DNA of 19,372 nt from JAKQIM01 sp964633225. Lineage in GTDB: Bacteria > Chloroflexota > Anaerolineae > Anaerolineales > UBA4823. The position numbers and the translations under genes were made by a program. The stretch covers positions 1 to 19,372 of the forward strand of contig CAZWFQ010000061.1 of assembly GCA_964633225.1 (NCBI GenBank), read 5' to 3'. The notes beneath the pieces were generated by a model, which was not told where the DNA came from, did not search any database, and saw only the letters and a list, made by a program, of their open reading frames with translations. Below, piece by piece: positions 7,622 to 14,764 of this stretch (position 1 is the stretch's first letter; each line of letters opens with the position of its first letter).

Positions 7622-9187
7622 GGTTATAAATTGGGGAACGATTCCCTTGACCAACGAGATCACCTGCCAATAGTCTGCTGGCGCATCGGTTCCACCATCC
7701 ACGCCTTTGACGGTTTTCTCTTGGCCGTCGTATGAAACTGTCAAGTAGTAACCATAGCACTGCCCACAAGGCGTATGCCAGGTATCGTACAGCTCATCTG
7801 TGAACCAGCCATACTCATTGATTCCGCCGAGCAAAATTTCCACCTCGGCCACGGTCACCTGCTTTTCTATGCTGGTTGTGCCGTTATCGCCTACAATCCG
7901 CCCATCTGGGTAGATGGCATACAGTTCATCCACACATTTCGGGCCGCCGTTACGTTCGTAGGCAATGATCGCACCCCCGGTAATCAGTTCGGCAGCTTGC
8001 TCCTGCCGGTAGGGCTGCAGCGAGCAGTGCCCGGCATCGGGGGTTGAGCTCAGCCCTTGCGATGCGCTTATCTTGGGGATCACGACCATCGCAATCACAG
8101 CCAGGGCCAAAACTGCCGCACCTGCATAGATCCACTTTTGCCGTGCCCGAGCTGAAGAGGCCTCGGTTGCTCGGCGGCCTTTTTTCTGTGCCACCAGCAC
8201 GCTTTGTACACCGATGAACATCAAGGTCAACAAGCCGATCACGATCTTGGTCCACCAAGAGCTAAGCGAACCGTTGAACTGGATCAGGGTTTGGGTGATT
8301 CCCAGGATGAGCACGCCAAATACCGTGCCAAATACATACCCTGAGCCGCCCGTCAGCATGGTGCCGCCCATCACCACCGATGCAATTGCGTCCATCTCAA
8401 AACCCTTGGCGTACAGCCCATGCCCAGAGAGGACGAAGATGCTCAAAGCAATGCCGCCCAGCCCCGAGCAAAAGCCGCTGAAGGTGTAGATCAAGACCTT
8501 GGTGATGTTGACCGGCAGGCCCATCAGGCGCGCCGATTGTTCGTTGCCGCCGATGGCATACACTGTGCGCCCAAAGCGGGTGAATTGTGCGATATAAATG
8601 GCCACCAGCAAGAGCAGCAGAGAGACCACCACCGGGATGGTGATAAAGGGGGCTGTATCGCCGCGGGCCCATGCCATCTCAGCCAGCCCAGGGATCAAGA
8701 TCTTGGTTCGCCCGAGCAGGGTATAGACCGGGTGATCAATGGCGATGACGTCATCGCTGATGAAAAAGCACATGCCTCGGGCAAACCACATACCTGCCAG
8801 TGTCGCGATAAAAGGCTGCACTTTCAAATATGCCACAAAGCAGCCCATCACCGCTCCGATAGCCATGCCCATCAGTGCCATGAGCAGGATGACCAGCCAG
8901 GGGTTCCAGCCCGCCTCGATCAATGCCGCTGCCGAGACGGTGACCAGGGCCATCACACCGCTTACCGAAAGGTCGATGCCTCCAGATAGGATCACAAACG
9001 TCATCCCGATCGAGATGATCAGCAAATAGGTGTTGTTGCGGAAGATGTTCAGGAAAACCTGCAAATCTCGCATGCCAGGGTAGAAGATTGCTCCCACGCC
9101 ATAGGCCACCAGGGCCAGGATGGCGGTTGCAGCCAGCGGGATAAACCTGCGGTTTTTCGAGATAAAGGCGCCGATCTTTTGCCACAT
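7613..9187 (-). CDS. Sugar ABC transporter permease (YjfF-like) with fused C-terminal extracytoplasmic domain
   Basis: Residues 1-332 are a complete CUT2-family sugar permease of the RbsC/YjfF type, with GMTFVILSGGIDLSVSGVMA (61-80), the GGNEQSARLMGLPV loop (213-226) that contacts the ATPase, and MGGTMLTGGSG (273-283). YjfF proteins normally end here, at about 330 residues. This one continues for 190 more: a basic linker, an extra transmembrane helix (352-371), and a domain of about 150 residues (375-524) with four cysteines (388, 418, 474, 477; the last two as CGQC) and a YAIYPDGRI strand pair that vaguely recalls DUF6438-type domains. The extra helix would place this domain outside. ATG 9187 follows the YtfT-like stop by two bases, with GAGG upstream. 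The frame is also open further upstream, but only inside the preceding gene. Confidence 0.88.
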   Translation of the reverse strand: MWQKIGAFISKNRRFIPLAATAILALVAYGVGAIFYPGMRDLQVFLNIFRNNTYLLIISIGMTFVILSGGIDLSVSGVMALVTVSAAALIEAGWNPWLVILLMALMGMAIGAVMGCFVAYLKVQPFIATLAGMWFARGMCFFISDDVIAIDHPVYTLLGRTKILIPGLAEMAWARGDTAPFITIPVVVSLLLLLVAIYIAQFTRFGRTVYAIGGNEQSARLMGLPVNITKVLIYTFSGFCSGLGGIALSIFVLSGHGLYAKGFEMDAIASVVMGGTMLTGGSGYVFGTVFGVLILGITQTLIQFNGSLSSWWTKIVIGLLTLMFIGVQSVLVAQKKGRRATEASSARARQKWIYAGAAVLALAVIAMVVIPKISASQGLSSTPDAGHCSLQPYRQEQAAELITGGAIIAYERNGGPKCVDELYAIYPDGRIVGDNGTTSIEKQVTVAEVEILLGGINEYGWFTDELYDTWHTPCGQCYGYYLTVSYDGQEKTVKGVDGGTDAPADYWQVISLVKGIVPQFITVP

Positions 9188-9189
9188 AG

Positions 9190-10266
9190 CTAAGCCTCTT
9201 TCTGTGTGCTCAATTTCCGAAGCAGGCCCCTGGCTTGTTCGGAATAGAGCAAGATCACCAGGATCACCACCACGCCTTTGATGGCCTGAAGGGCAAACGC
9301 CTGCACCCCCAGGGCATACATGGAGGTGGTGATGGCCTGGATCACCAGGGCACCCACCAGGCTGGATAGGAGCGAGAAACGCCCGCCAGACATCAGCGTG
9401 CCGCCGATGACCACAGCCAGGATGGCATCCAACTCCAGGGCATCGCCGATGTTGTTGGCGTCGGATGTTTTGATGTTTGAGCTTGCCACCAGGCCTGCAA
9501 TGCCGGCACACAGCCCGCAGAACGAATAAGCCAGCAGCTTGATCTTTTTCTCGTCAATCCCGCTGAAGAAGCTGGAGCGGAAGTTTGTGCCTACCGACTC
9601 GATGAAGAGCCCAATGGCTGTCTTGCGCGTCAAGATCCAGGCAATCAGGAATACAAAGGCCACAATGTATAAAGAGAACGGCAAAATGATCCAGCCCTGG
9701 CCAATGAAGGCGTAGGGTTTATAAAAGATCTGGATGCGCACCCCGTTGGTGATCAGTTGGGCTATGCCGCGCCCTGCAATCATCAGGATCAGCGTAGCCA
9801 CCATCGGCTGGATCTTGACATAGGCCACCAGCAGCCCATTCCACAGGCCGCAGATGGTTGCCACGATCAAGGTCACTAAGATCACTTGCCACAGTGGGGA
9901 ATAGGTGAAATTAGGGTCATTCATGAATTTCATCAGGTCCGGCGGCAGCTCGAGTCCGATGATCACCGGATTCATCATAATTGCCGCTACCGATGCCGAG
10001 ATTGCCATCACCGCGCCCACCGAGAGATCCACCCCGCCGGTGGCAATCACCAGCGTCATGCCAGTCGCTAGCAGCATCACAGTGGATGCGTTGCGCATGA
10101 TATCGATCAGGCTGCCGAACAGGTTACCATCTCGGTTTTGGATCTTAAAGAAACCTGGAATAAAGATCAGGTCAAAGAGCAGGATCAGCGATAGGGTGAG
10201 CAGGGGGAAGAATAGCTTGCTCTCGGTGATCTTTCTCCACGTGATTTTTGATTTTGTTCGTTTCAT
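9190..10266 (-). CDS. Sugar ABC transporter permease (YtfT-like)
   Basis: This 358-residue protein has about ten hydrophobic segments and the CUT2/RbsC-family hallmarks: ATGGVDLSVGAVMAI near residue 70, ESVGTNFRSSFFSG as the cytoplasmic coupling loop, and VVIGGTLMSGGR near residue 285. It most resembles YtfT, one of the two non-identical permeases of the YtfQRT-YjfF galactofuranose importer; Shewanella uses a related system (AraUVWZ) for L-arabinose. Its ATG overlaps the ATPase stop in an ATGA arrangement (10266-10263), and its stop lies two bases before the second permease, so the pair should be made in step and form a heterodimeric channel. The arabinose genes downstream point to a pentose ligand, perhaps the furanose form. 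Confidence 0.9.
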   Translation of the reverse strand: MKRTKSKITWRKITESKLFFPLLTLSLILLFDLIFIPGFFKIQNRDGNLFGSLIDIMRNASTVMLLATGMTLVIATGGVDLSVGAVMAISASVAAIMMNPVIIGLELPPDLMKFMNDPNFTYSPLWQVILVTLIVATICGLWNGLLVAYVKIQPMVATLILMIAGRGIAQLITNGVRIQIFYKPYAFIGQGWIILPFSLYIVAFVFLIAWILTRKTAIGLFIESVGTNFRSSFFSGIDEKKIKLLAYSFCGLCAGIAGLVASSNIKTSDANNIGDALELDAILAVVIGGTLMSGGRFSLLSSLVGALVIQAITTSMYALGVQAFALQAIKGVVVILVILLYSEQARGLLRKLSTQKEA

Positions 10267-11789
10267 GATTCACCTGCCATGGCCTGCATGATGACTTGTT
10301 CGTCCACATCGCCGCTAAACTCGGCCACTTTTTCTCGCTCGCACAGCACAGCAATGCGGTGGCTGCAGCGCGTGACTTCCTCTAGCTCCGATGAGATGAA
10401 GATGCATGCCCGGCCTTCTTCTGCCAGCGCGAGGACCAGCTTTTGGATCTCGGCTTTGGTCCCCACGTCAATACCCCGGGTGGGCTCATCCAAGATCAGC
10501 ACCTGGGGGTTGGTTGCCAGCCAGCGTGCCAGGATCACTTTTTGTTGATTGCCACCGCTCAGGTTTTTAATCGGCTGGTCTGCCGAGGGGGTAGAAATCT
10601 CTAATAATTCAATATATTTATCTGCCAGCTCGTATTGTTTTTGCATGCTCAGGTATTTGAACCAACCCTGGCCGGCTTGCAAGGCCAGGATGATGTTTTC
10701 TCGTACTGTCAGATCATCCACGATGCCGGTCGCTTTTCTGTCTTCTGGTGATAAGACCAGCCCGCGCGTGATCGAGGCCAGGGGCGAGTAGTGCTCAACC
10801 TTCTTCCCGCCAATCTTTAATGTGCCGCTGTCGGGCTTTTCAAGACCAAACAAGAGGCCGGCCGTTTCTGTGCGGCCTGACCCCACCAGCCCTGCCAGGC
10901 CCAGTACCTCGCCGGCATGCAGCTTCAAATCCAGCGGTTCCACCTCGCCGGCCCTGCCAAACCCTTCTGCCTCCAGCACCAGTTCTTCACGGATCTGCTT
11001 GCTGGTTTCTACCTTGGTTTTCACCATCTCATCTAAGACGGTAATGCTCTTGCCAATCATCTTAACGATCAATTCCATCCGCGGCAGCGATGCTGTTTCC
11101 CAGCTTCCAACCAGCGTGCCATTGCGGATGACGGTAATGCGATCTGAAATTTCGTAGACCTGGTTAATAAAGTGGGTAATGAAGATAATGCCAACGTTCT
11201 CGCCCTTGAGTTTGCGCATCACCTGGAAAAGCTGGGCCGTCTCAGCCACAGACAGGCTGGAGGTGGGTTCATCCAAGATCAAGACCTTGGCGGCTTCGAT
11301 CTCCAATGCCCGCGCAATGGCTACCATCTGCTGGATGGCAACCGAATAGGAACCCAGCATGCCGGTCACATCGATATCCAGCCCCAAGACGCGCTCTAAA
11401 ATCTCATGCGCCTGGGCATTCATGGCTTTCCAATCGATCCTGCCCAACTTATGCGGCTCTCGCCCAATGAGGATGTTTTCTGCCACAGTCAGGTTAGGGC
11501 ACAAGTTGATCTCTTGATATACCGTGCTGATTCCCAGGGATTGGACGTGCTGGGGAGACTTGGGGTGAATCTCTTTGCCAACCAAGAAGATCCGGCCGCT
11601 GTCGGGTTTCTCGACGCCGGTCAAGATTTTGATCAGGGTCGATTTGCCCGCCCCGTTCCCGCCCATCAAGGCATGGATCTCGCCGTAGCGCAGGCTGAAA
11701 TCTACATTCACCAAAGCCTGCACCCCCGGGAAGACTTTGCTGATGCCCTGCATAGAAATCAAGAGTCCTTCATTTTCCTTGTCTGTCAT
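10263..11789 (-). CDS. Sugar ABC transporter ATPase, tandem-domain (YtfR/AraG-like)
   Basis: This protein of about 508 residues contains two fused nucleotide-binding domains, as in AraG, RbsA and YtfR. The first has Walker A GGNGAGKST (43-51), a weak signature around YSVAIQQMVAIARAL and Walker B VLILDEPTSSL (169-179). The second has the degenerate Walker A GLVGSGRTE usual for this family, a canonical signature NLSGGNQQKV and Walker B VLILDEPTRGID. It powers the two adjacent permeases from the cytoplasmic side. The frame is open to 11990, but the family begins at ISMQGISKVFPGV, so the start is ATG 11789 (weak GGATGG upstream) or ATG 11798 (AAGG upstream). It follows the binding-protein gene by 79 bases holding a strong hairpin, and overlaps the next gene by 4 bases. 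Confidence 0.93.
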   Translation of the reverse strand: MTDKENEGLLISMQGISKVFPGVQALVNVDFSLRYGEIHALMGGNGAGKSTLIKILTGVEKPDSGRIFLVGKEIHPKSPQHVQSLGISTVYQEINLCPNLTVAENILIGREPHKLGRIDWKAMNAQAHEILERVLGLDIDVTGMLGSYSVAIQQMVAIARALEIEAAKVLILDEPTSSLSVAETAQLFQVMRKLKGENVGIIFITHFINQVYEISDRITVIRNGTLVGSWETASLPRMELIVKMIGKSITVLDEMVKTKVETSKQIREELVLEAEGFGRAGEVEPLDLKLHAGEVLGLAGLVGSGRTETAGLLFGLEKPDSGTLKIGGKKVEHYSPLASITRGLVLSPEDRKATGIVDDLTVRENIILALQAGQGWFKYLSMQKQYELADKYIELLEISTPSADQPIKNLSGGNQQKVILARWLATNPQVLILDEPTRGIDVGTKAEIQKLVLALAEEGRACIFISSELEEVTRCSHRIAVLCEREKVAEFSGDVDEQVIMQAMAGES

Positions 11790-11815
11790 AACAACCATCC
11801 AGCCTTGGGTTTTTC

Positions 11816-11841
11816 GAGGAGCGGCGTTGCCGCCGCTCCTC
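11816..11841. promoter_or_regulatory. Perfect 11-bp stem-loop between binding-protein and ATPase genes
   Basis: GAGGAGCGGCG and CGCCGCTCCTC form a perfect 11-bp stem with a TTGC loop. On the operon (-) strand it is followed by GAAAAACCC, so it lacks the U run of a terminator; it probably caps the binding-protein message against 3' decay, giving more binding protein than membrane parts, as known for malE-malF. On the + strand it is followed by a T5 run (11844-11848), so it could also stop antisense transcription. Confidence 0.7.
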
Positions 11842-11868
11842 TGTTTTTGTTCTGTGAAATCGGGCGGT

Positions 11869-12897
11869 TTAGTACTTGCGACCGTCGGCAATCGCCTGCA
11901 GGTTCGGGTCGGTGGCGCTGAACACGCCTTCTTGAGAGGGGACCCACTTGGGCAGAGTCTGGCCATTGGCAGCAGCCAGGGCGGCCTCAAAGACCTGCGG
12001 AGCCAGGAGCGGGTTGCATTCCACGGTGACGTTCAGCTCGCCGGCCAGCATGGCCGTGAAGGCGCCAGCGGTGGCATCGACCGAGAGGATCTTGACATCC
12101 TCGCCGGGGACGATACCAGCTTCTTTGAGCGCTTCGATCGCGCCCAGGCCCATTTCGTCATTCTGCGCAAAGATAGCCTGGACATTGGTGTCTTCTTTCA
12201 GCCAGGCTTCAACCACCTGCTTGCCTTCGGTAATGCTCCAGTTGGCGGTTTGGCTGCGGGTGATGGTGATACCACAATCGGTCATGGCTTCGCGGAAGCC
12301 CTGGCCGCGGTCCTTGGCAGCCGAAGAGCCCACGTTGCCAACCAGCTCCCACACATTCTTGCTCTCACTGCCTTCGAGCAGGGCGCAAATTTCCTGGGCA
12401 GCCTTGCGGCCTTCTTCTACAAAGTCGGCGCCAATGTAGGTCACGTACATATCCTCAGGTGCATCAATGCGGCGGTCTTGAATGACGACCAGCTTGCCAG
12501 CATCGCGGGCTTCTTGCAGAACTTCTTCCCAACCGGTCGTTTCGAGGGCCGAAAGGACGATGATGTTCACTTCAGGATCCTGGTTGAACTGGTGGAAACC
12601 AGCAACTTCGCGAGCCAGGTCATTCTGTGAATCGTAGAATTTGAGGTTAATGCCCAATTGAGCGGCGGTCTCGTTGAAGGAAGCGGTGTTCGCTGCGCGC
12701 CAACCGCCCTCAGAGCCGGTCTGTAAGAAACCAACCACCAGGTCAGAGTACTGGCAGTTGGGTGCGCAGGCCAGGCCGGCCTTGGGCGCCTCGGTGGCGG
12801 GTACGGCGGTAGGGGCCTGGGTCGTAGCTGTGGTGCAAGCAGAGAGCAGCATGGCGACGGCCACGAGCAAATAAGCGATTTTCTTGAAGCGGAACAT
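11869..12897 (-). CDS. Sugar-binding lipoprotein of ABC transporter (YtfQ-like)
   Basis: The 342-residue product has a lipoprotein signal peptide with lipobox LLSAC (Cys21), then a Thr/Ala/Pro-rich tether (22-40), then a periplasmic-binding-protein type I fold. The mature part matches the Escherichia coli galactofuranose-binding YtfQ along its length: VGFLQTGSEGGWRAANT, ALETTGWEEVLQEARDAG, VVIQDRRIDAPED, RGQGFREAM, IFAQNDEMGLGAIEALKEAG and the closing strand near ILSVDATAGA. The tether indicates a membrane-anchored receptor facing outward. AAGGAG lies 7 bases before ATG 12897. It is the first transporter gene after lacI, with a 198-base leader between them. The ligand is inferred to be L-arabinose, arabinofuranose or a short arabinoside because of the araA/B/D genes downstream; the sequence alone does not fix it. 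Confidence 0.92.
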   Translation of the reverse strand: MFRFKKIAYLLVAVAMLLSACTTATTQAPTAVPATEAPKAGLACAPNCQYSDLVVGFLQTGSEGGWRAANTASFNETAAQLGINLKFYDSQNDLAREVAGFHQFNQDPEVNIIVLSALETTGWEEVLQEARDAGKLVVIQDRRIDAPEDMYVTYIGADFVEEGRKAAQEICALLEGSESKNVWELVGNVGSSAAKDRGQGFREAMTDCGITITRSQTANWSITEGKQVVEAWLKEDTNVQAIFAQNDEMGLGAIEALKEAGIVPGEDVKILSVDATAGAFTAMLAGELNVTVECNPLLAPQVFEAALAAANGQTLPKWVPSQEGVFSATDPNLQAIADGRKY

Positions 12898-12968
12898 GAC
12901 TTTTCTCCTTTTTCGGAATAGTAGTTGAGCTTGCAGCTTGCATGATTTATGTGCGTTATAATTGGGCC

Positions 12969-13061
12969 CGTGAGGCTGCCCTGATCACATCAAGGTTTGT
13001 CCTCGCTTGCCGGAAGTGCTTGCTTGGAGACGCTAATCGCTAAGCAGGCACTTCTTTTTTT
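12969..13061 (+). ncRNA. Candidate small RNA antisense to the transporter-operon leader
   Basis: A consensus -10 hexamer TATAAT (12957-12962) on the + strand is followed about 95 bases later by a strong intrinsic terminator (13013-13061), with no + strand gene in between. A transcript starting near 12969 would be about 90 nt. The -35 is poor (TTGCAG at 20-bp spacing), no known RNA family is recognised, and the TATAAT lies in a near-palindrome that could equally serve the - strand as TATAAC. This is a candidate only. Confidence 0.22.
13013..13061 (+). terminator. Intrinsic terminator reading on the + strand, between lacI and the transporter genes
   Basis: GAAGTGCTTGCTT (13013-13025) pairs with AAGCAGGCACTTC (13042-13054), a 13-bp stem with a single G-U pair and a 16-base loop, followed directly by seven Ts (13055-13061) on the + strand. 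On the - strand the hairpin is preceded by seven As and followed by CGGCAAGCG, so it lacks a U run in the direction of the surrounding genes. It therefore stops + strand transcripts; in the - strand message it would be a stable leader hairpin. Confidence 0.65.
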
Positions 13062-13095
13062 GTGTTTGGCCATTTCTTTACCAGTTACACCTCCT

Positions 13096-14142
13096 TTATC
13101 CCTTCTTGCGTAGTGAACTTTGTCGTGTGATCAGCGTGGGAGAGAGCATGATCGATTTGGGCTCGACGGGCTCTTCGCCCGCCTGGTTGGCCTCGATGAT
13201 CTTGACCACTTCTTCTACTGCGATTTTGCCAATGGTGAATTGATCTTGCTGGATGGTGGTCAGGGGAGGCCAGAAGTAGGCTGATTCGGCGATATTATCG
13301 TAGCCAACCACCCCCAAACGATCGGGGATCTGCAGCCCTTGCTGGCAGGCAACCTGCAACATGCCGATTGCCATCTGGTCGTTGGCTACAAAAACAGCAT
13401 CCATTTCAGGGTATTGCTCGAGCAGCTTTTTTGCTGCCTGCACGCCGCTAGATGATGACCAGTTCCCTTCTACCCAAAAACGGTCTTGCACTTCTAGCTT
13501 GGCTTCAAGCAGCGTATCTTTCCAGGCGTTCATGCGTTCGCGGGTTTCCCACCATTCCGTGGGGCCCGAGATGTGCCCGATATGGCGGTAGCCCTGGTCT
13601 AACAGGTGTGTAACCGCAATGCGCCCGCCCAGGTAGTTGTTGATGGAGACTACGCTGATGTTTTCTCTGGACTGCATTGCCATGTATACAATTGGGATGC
13701 CCACTTCGAGCGTCAGGCGATCCACCCAATTGCGGTTTTCTCCAATCTCAGGAACAGCCCAGATGATCCCATCTACGTGATGGGCAAAGAGGGTCTGGAA
13801 AATGGGCACAATGTCGTTGGCGTCGAAGTGGGGTAGTTCTTTGAGCAGCAAGGAGTAGCCGGCCTCTTCGGCCGCGCTGGTAATGCCGCTCAGGGTACGG
13901 GAAGGGCCGATGTATTTCAGCCCGGCGGTCACCACGCCCAGGGTCAGGCTGCGCTGGCGGATCAGGCTGCGCGCCAGGGCACTGGGCTGGTAGCCCAGGC
14001 CTTTGATCACATCTTGAACACGCTTGCGGGTTTCGGGGGAGACGTCGGGGCGGTCGTTGATCACACGCGAAACCGTCTGCGTAGAGACCCCTGCCGCAGA
14101 AGCTACTTCTTTGATCGTGGCTCGCTCAGACCTTAGTCGCAT
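13096..14142 (-). CDS. LacI-family transcriptional regulator
   Basis: The 348-residue cytoplasmic DNA-binding protein starts with a typical LacI helix-turn-helix (residues 9-29, IKEVASAAGVSTQTVSRVIN), a hinge helix around PSALARSL (53-60) and a sugar-sensing periplasmic-binding-like core. At the recognition-helix positions that set operator choice it has Thr21-Gln22 and Arg26. GGGAG stands 7 bases before the ATG. It lies just upstream of, and on the same strand as, the arabinose transporter and catabolic genes, so it is most likely their local repressor, relieved by a pentose or arabinoside. An operator-like palindrome at its own predicted transcription start points to autoregulation. LacI-type control is unlike the AraC control of enterobacteria or the GntR/LacI hybrid AraR of Bacillus. 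The effector is inferred, not seen. Confidence 0.92.
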   Translation of the reverse strand: MRLRSERATIKEVASAAGVSTQTVSRVINDRPDVSPETRKRVQDVIKGLGYQPSALARSLIRQRSLTLGVVTAGLKYIGPSRTLSGITSAAEEAGYSLLLKELPHFDANDIVPIFQTLFAHHVDGIIWAVPEIGENRNWVDRLTLEVGIPIVYMAMQSRENISVVSINNYLGGRIAVTHLLDQGYRHIGHISGPTEWWETRERMNAWKDTLLEAKLEVQDRFWVEGNWSSSSGVQAAKKLLEQYPEMDAVFVANDQMAIGMLQVACQQGLQIPDRLGVVGYDNIAESAYFWPPLTTIQQDQFTIGKIAVEEVVKIIEANQAGEEPVEPKSIMLSPTLITRQSSLRKKG

Positions 14143-14178
14143 GTTATCGCTCCCGTTATCGTTCCCGTTATCGATAAC
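14143..14178. repeat. Three 12-bp tandem repeats in the lacI leader
   Basis: GTTATCGCTCCC (14143-14154), GTTATCGTTCCC (14155-14166) and GTTATCGATAAC (14167-14178) follow each other without spacing up to the base before the lacI start codon. On the - strand the unit reads GGGAnCGATAAC, and the copy next to the gene supplies the GGGAG ribosome-binding site. The shared GTTATCG heptamer looks like one half of the regulator's own site repeated three times. Confidence 0.85.
14167..14178. promoter_or_regulatory. Operator-like palindrome GTTATCGATAAC
   Basis: A perfect 12-bp palindrome with central CG, the symmetry typical of LacI-family operators, begins one base after the -10 hexamer of the lacI promoter and so covers the expected transcription start. 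Binding there would block lacI transcription, which suggests autoregulation. The assignment to this LacI protein is inferred from position and symmetry. Confidence 0.6.
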
Positions 14179-14207
14179 ATCATAACAAATTAAAACCAGT
14201 TAAACAA
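14179..14207 (-). promoter_or_regulatory. Sigma-70-type promoter of lacI
   Basis: On the - strand TTGTTT (14207-14202) and TATGAT (14184-14179) are separated by exactly 17 bases. The predicted start lies near 14172, inside the operator-like palindrome, giving a leader of about 30 bases that contains the tandem repeats. No other promoter upstream of the transporter genes is as clear, so this one may drive the whole locus. Confidence 0.65.
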
Positions 14208-14244
14208 GCGACGAATGTCATGTGTTGTTTATGACATTCGTCGC
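14208..14244 (-). terminator. Probable intrinsic terminator after the NUDIX gene
   Basis: GCGACGAATGTCAT (14208-14221) and ATGACATTCGTCGC (14231-14244) form a perfect 14-bp stem with a 9-base loop. On the - strand it is followed by TTGTTTAACTGGTTTT, moderately U-rich. It lies 58 bases after the NUDIX stop and directly abuts the -35 of the lacI promoter, so the unit upstream would end exactly where lacI control begins. Confidence 0.65.
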
Positions 14245-14302
14245 GTTGGGTTCGTTGGCGGGGCAGCAGCCCACAGGGAATTCCTATCTTCTCCGGCCCT
14301 GC

Positions 14303-14734
14303 TTATCGTTGCCAGCCAAACTCGCTGTAATAGATGCCTGCCTGGTAGTTCTCTAAGGCGCGCTTCACGTAGGGGATGGTATTGCTTGGCAGTGCGTCCA
14401 TCGCGGTCCAGGCCAGGTCATCGCATTTTTGCGGCTCGTGATTGCTCACCTCGCCAGCCCAATGCCCCACGGTGACAAAAAAGTCGATCCGTTCATCTTC
14501 TGACTTACGGTTCATCACATGAACCACCTGGATGTCCCCCGCTTCGAGGGTAACGCCCACTTCTTCTTTGGCCTCCCGGATCGCCGCCTGGGTCACTGTT
14601 TCGCCTGCGTCTACGTGCCCGGCAACCACGCTGTAATTGCCGTCTTCATAGCCGGTGTTAAAGCGCCGTAGGAGCAAGATTTGATCACCGCGCAAAAAGA
14701 ACAGGTGTACCGCAACAAGAAATTTGCTTCGCAT
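14303..14734 (-). CDS. NUDIX hydrolase
   Basis: This 143-residue cytoplasmic protein has a complete Nudix box: Gly39, five residues, Glu45, seven residues, Arg53-Glu54, Glu57-Glu58 and Gly60, the metal and pyrophosphate site that cleaves nucleoside diphosphates linked to another group. The domain covers the whole protein. The motif alone does not tell the substrate; an oxidised nucleotide, a sugar nucleotide or a dinucleotide are all possible. It is the last gene of the - strand unit, 30 bases after the M23-like gene, and is followed by a 14-bp hairpin. The ATG at 14734 has no clear Shine-Dalgarno sequence, so translation may depend on the upstream gene. Confidence 0.92.
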   Translation of the reverse strand: MRSKFLVAVHLFFLRGDQILLLRRFNTGYEDGNYSVVAGHVDAGETVTQAAIREAKEEVGVTLEAGDIQVVHVMNRKSEDERIDFFVTVGHWAGEVSNHEPQKCDDLAWTAMDALPSNTIPYVKRALENYQAGIYYSEFGWQR

Positions 14735-14764
14735 TTTCTATACAATCATGGGTATGTAGCCCAT

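Noticed and set aside
8180..8185. Programmed -1 frameshift at the A6 run in the permease linker
   Set aside because: The zero-frame codons are CAG AAA AAA GGC, not a canonical slippery heptamer, and the zero frame is already open to the end of the extra domain.
9188..9511. Upstream extension of the fused permease frame to 9511
   Set aside because: The extra 108 residues lie inside the YtfT-like gene, are rich in Cys, His and Gly, and do not resemble a permease; the ATG at 9187 is followed by a normal permease N terminus.
11799..11990. Upstream extension of the ATPase frame to 11990
   Set aside because: It overlaps the end of the binding-protein gene and the intercistronic hairpin and has no ABC-ATPase similarity; the family starts at about 11789.
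11737..12630. A 297-codon open frame on the + strand opposite the binding-protein gene
   Set aside because: It is the antisense shadow of a well-supported YtfQ-like gene; its product is of low complexity and matches no family. Similar long antisense frames opposite araB (2578-3351) and the dehydrogenase (3755-4531) were rejected for the same reason.
12961..12993. CRP-like TGTGA...TCAC site before the transporter genes
   Set aside because: The spacing between half-sites is 11 bases instead of 6, and no CRP-type control is expected from the inferred lineage.
12969..13061. tRNA, 6S or SRP RNA gene in the lacI-transporter intergenic region
   Set aside because: No cloverleaf, TPsiC-like GTTCGA box or SRP apical motif is present; only the terminator hairpin is convincing.
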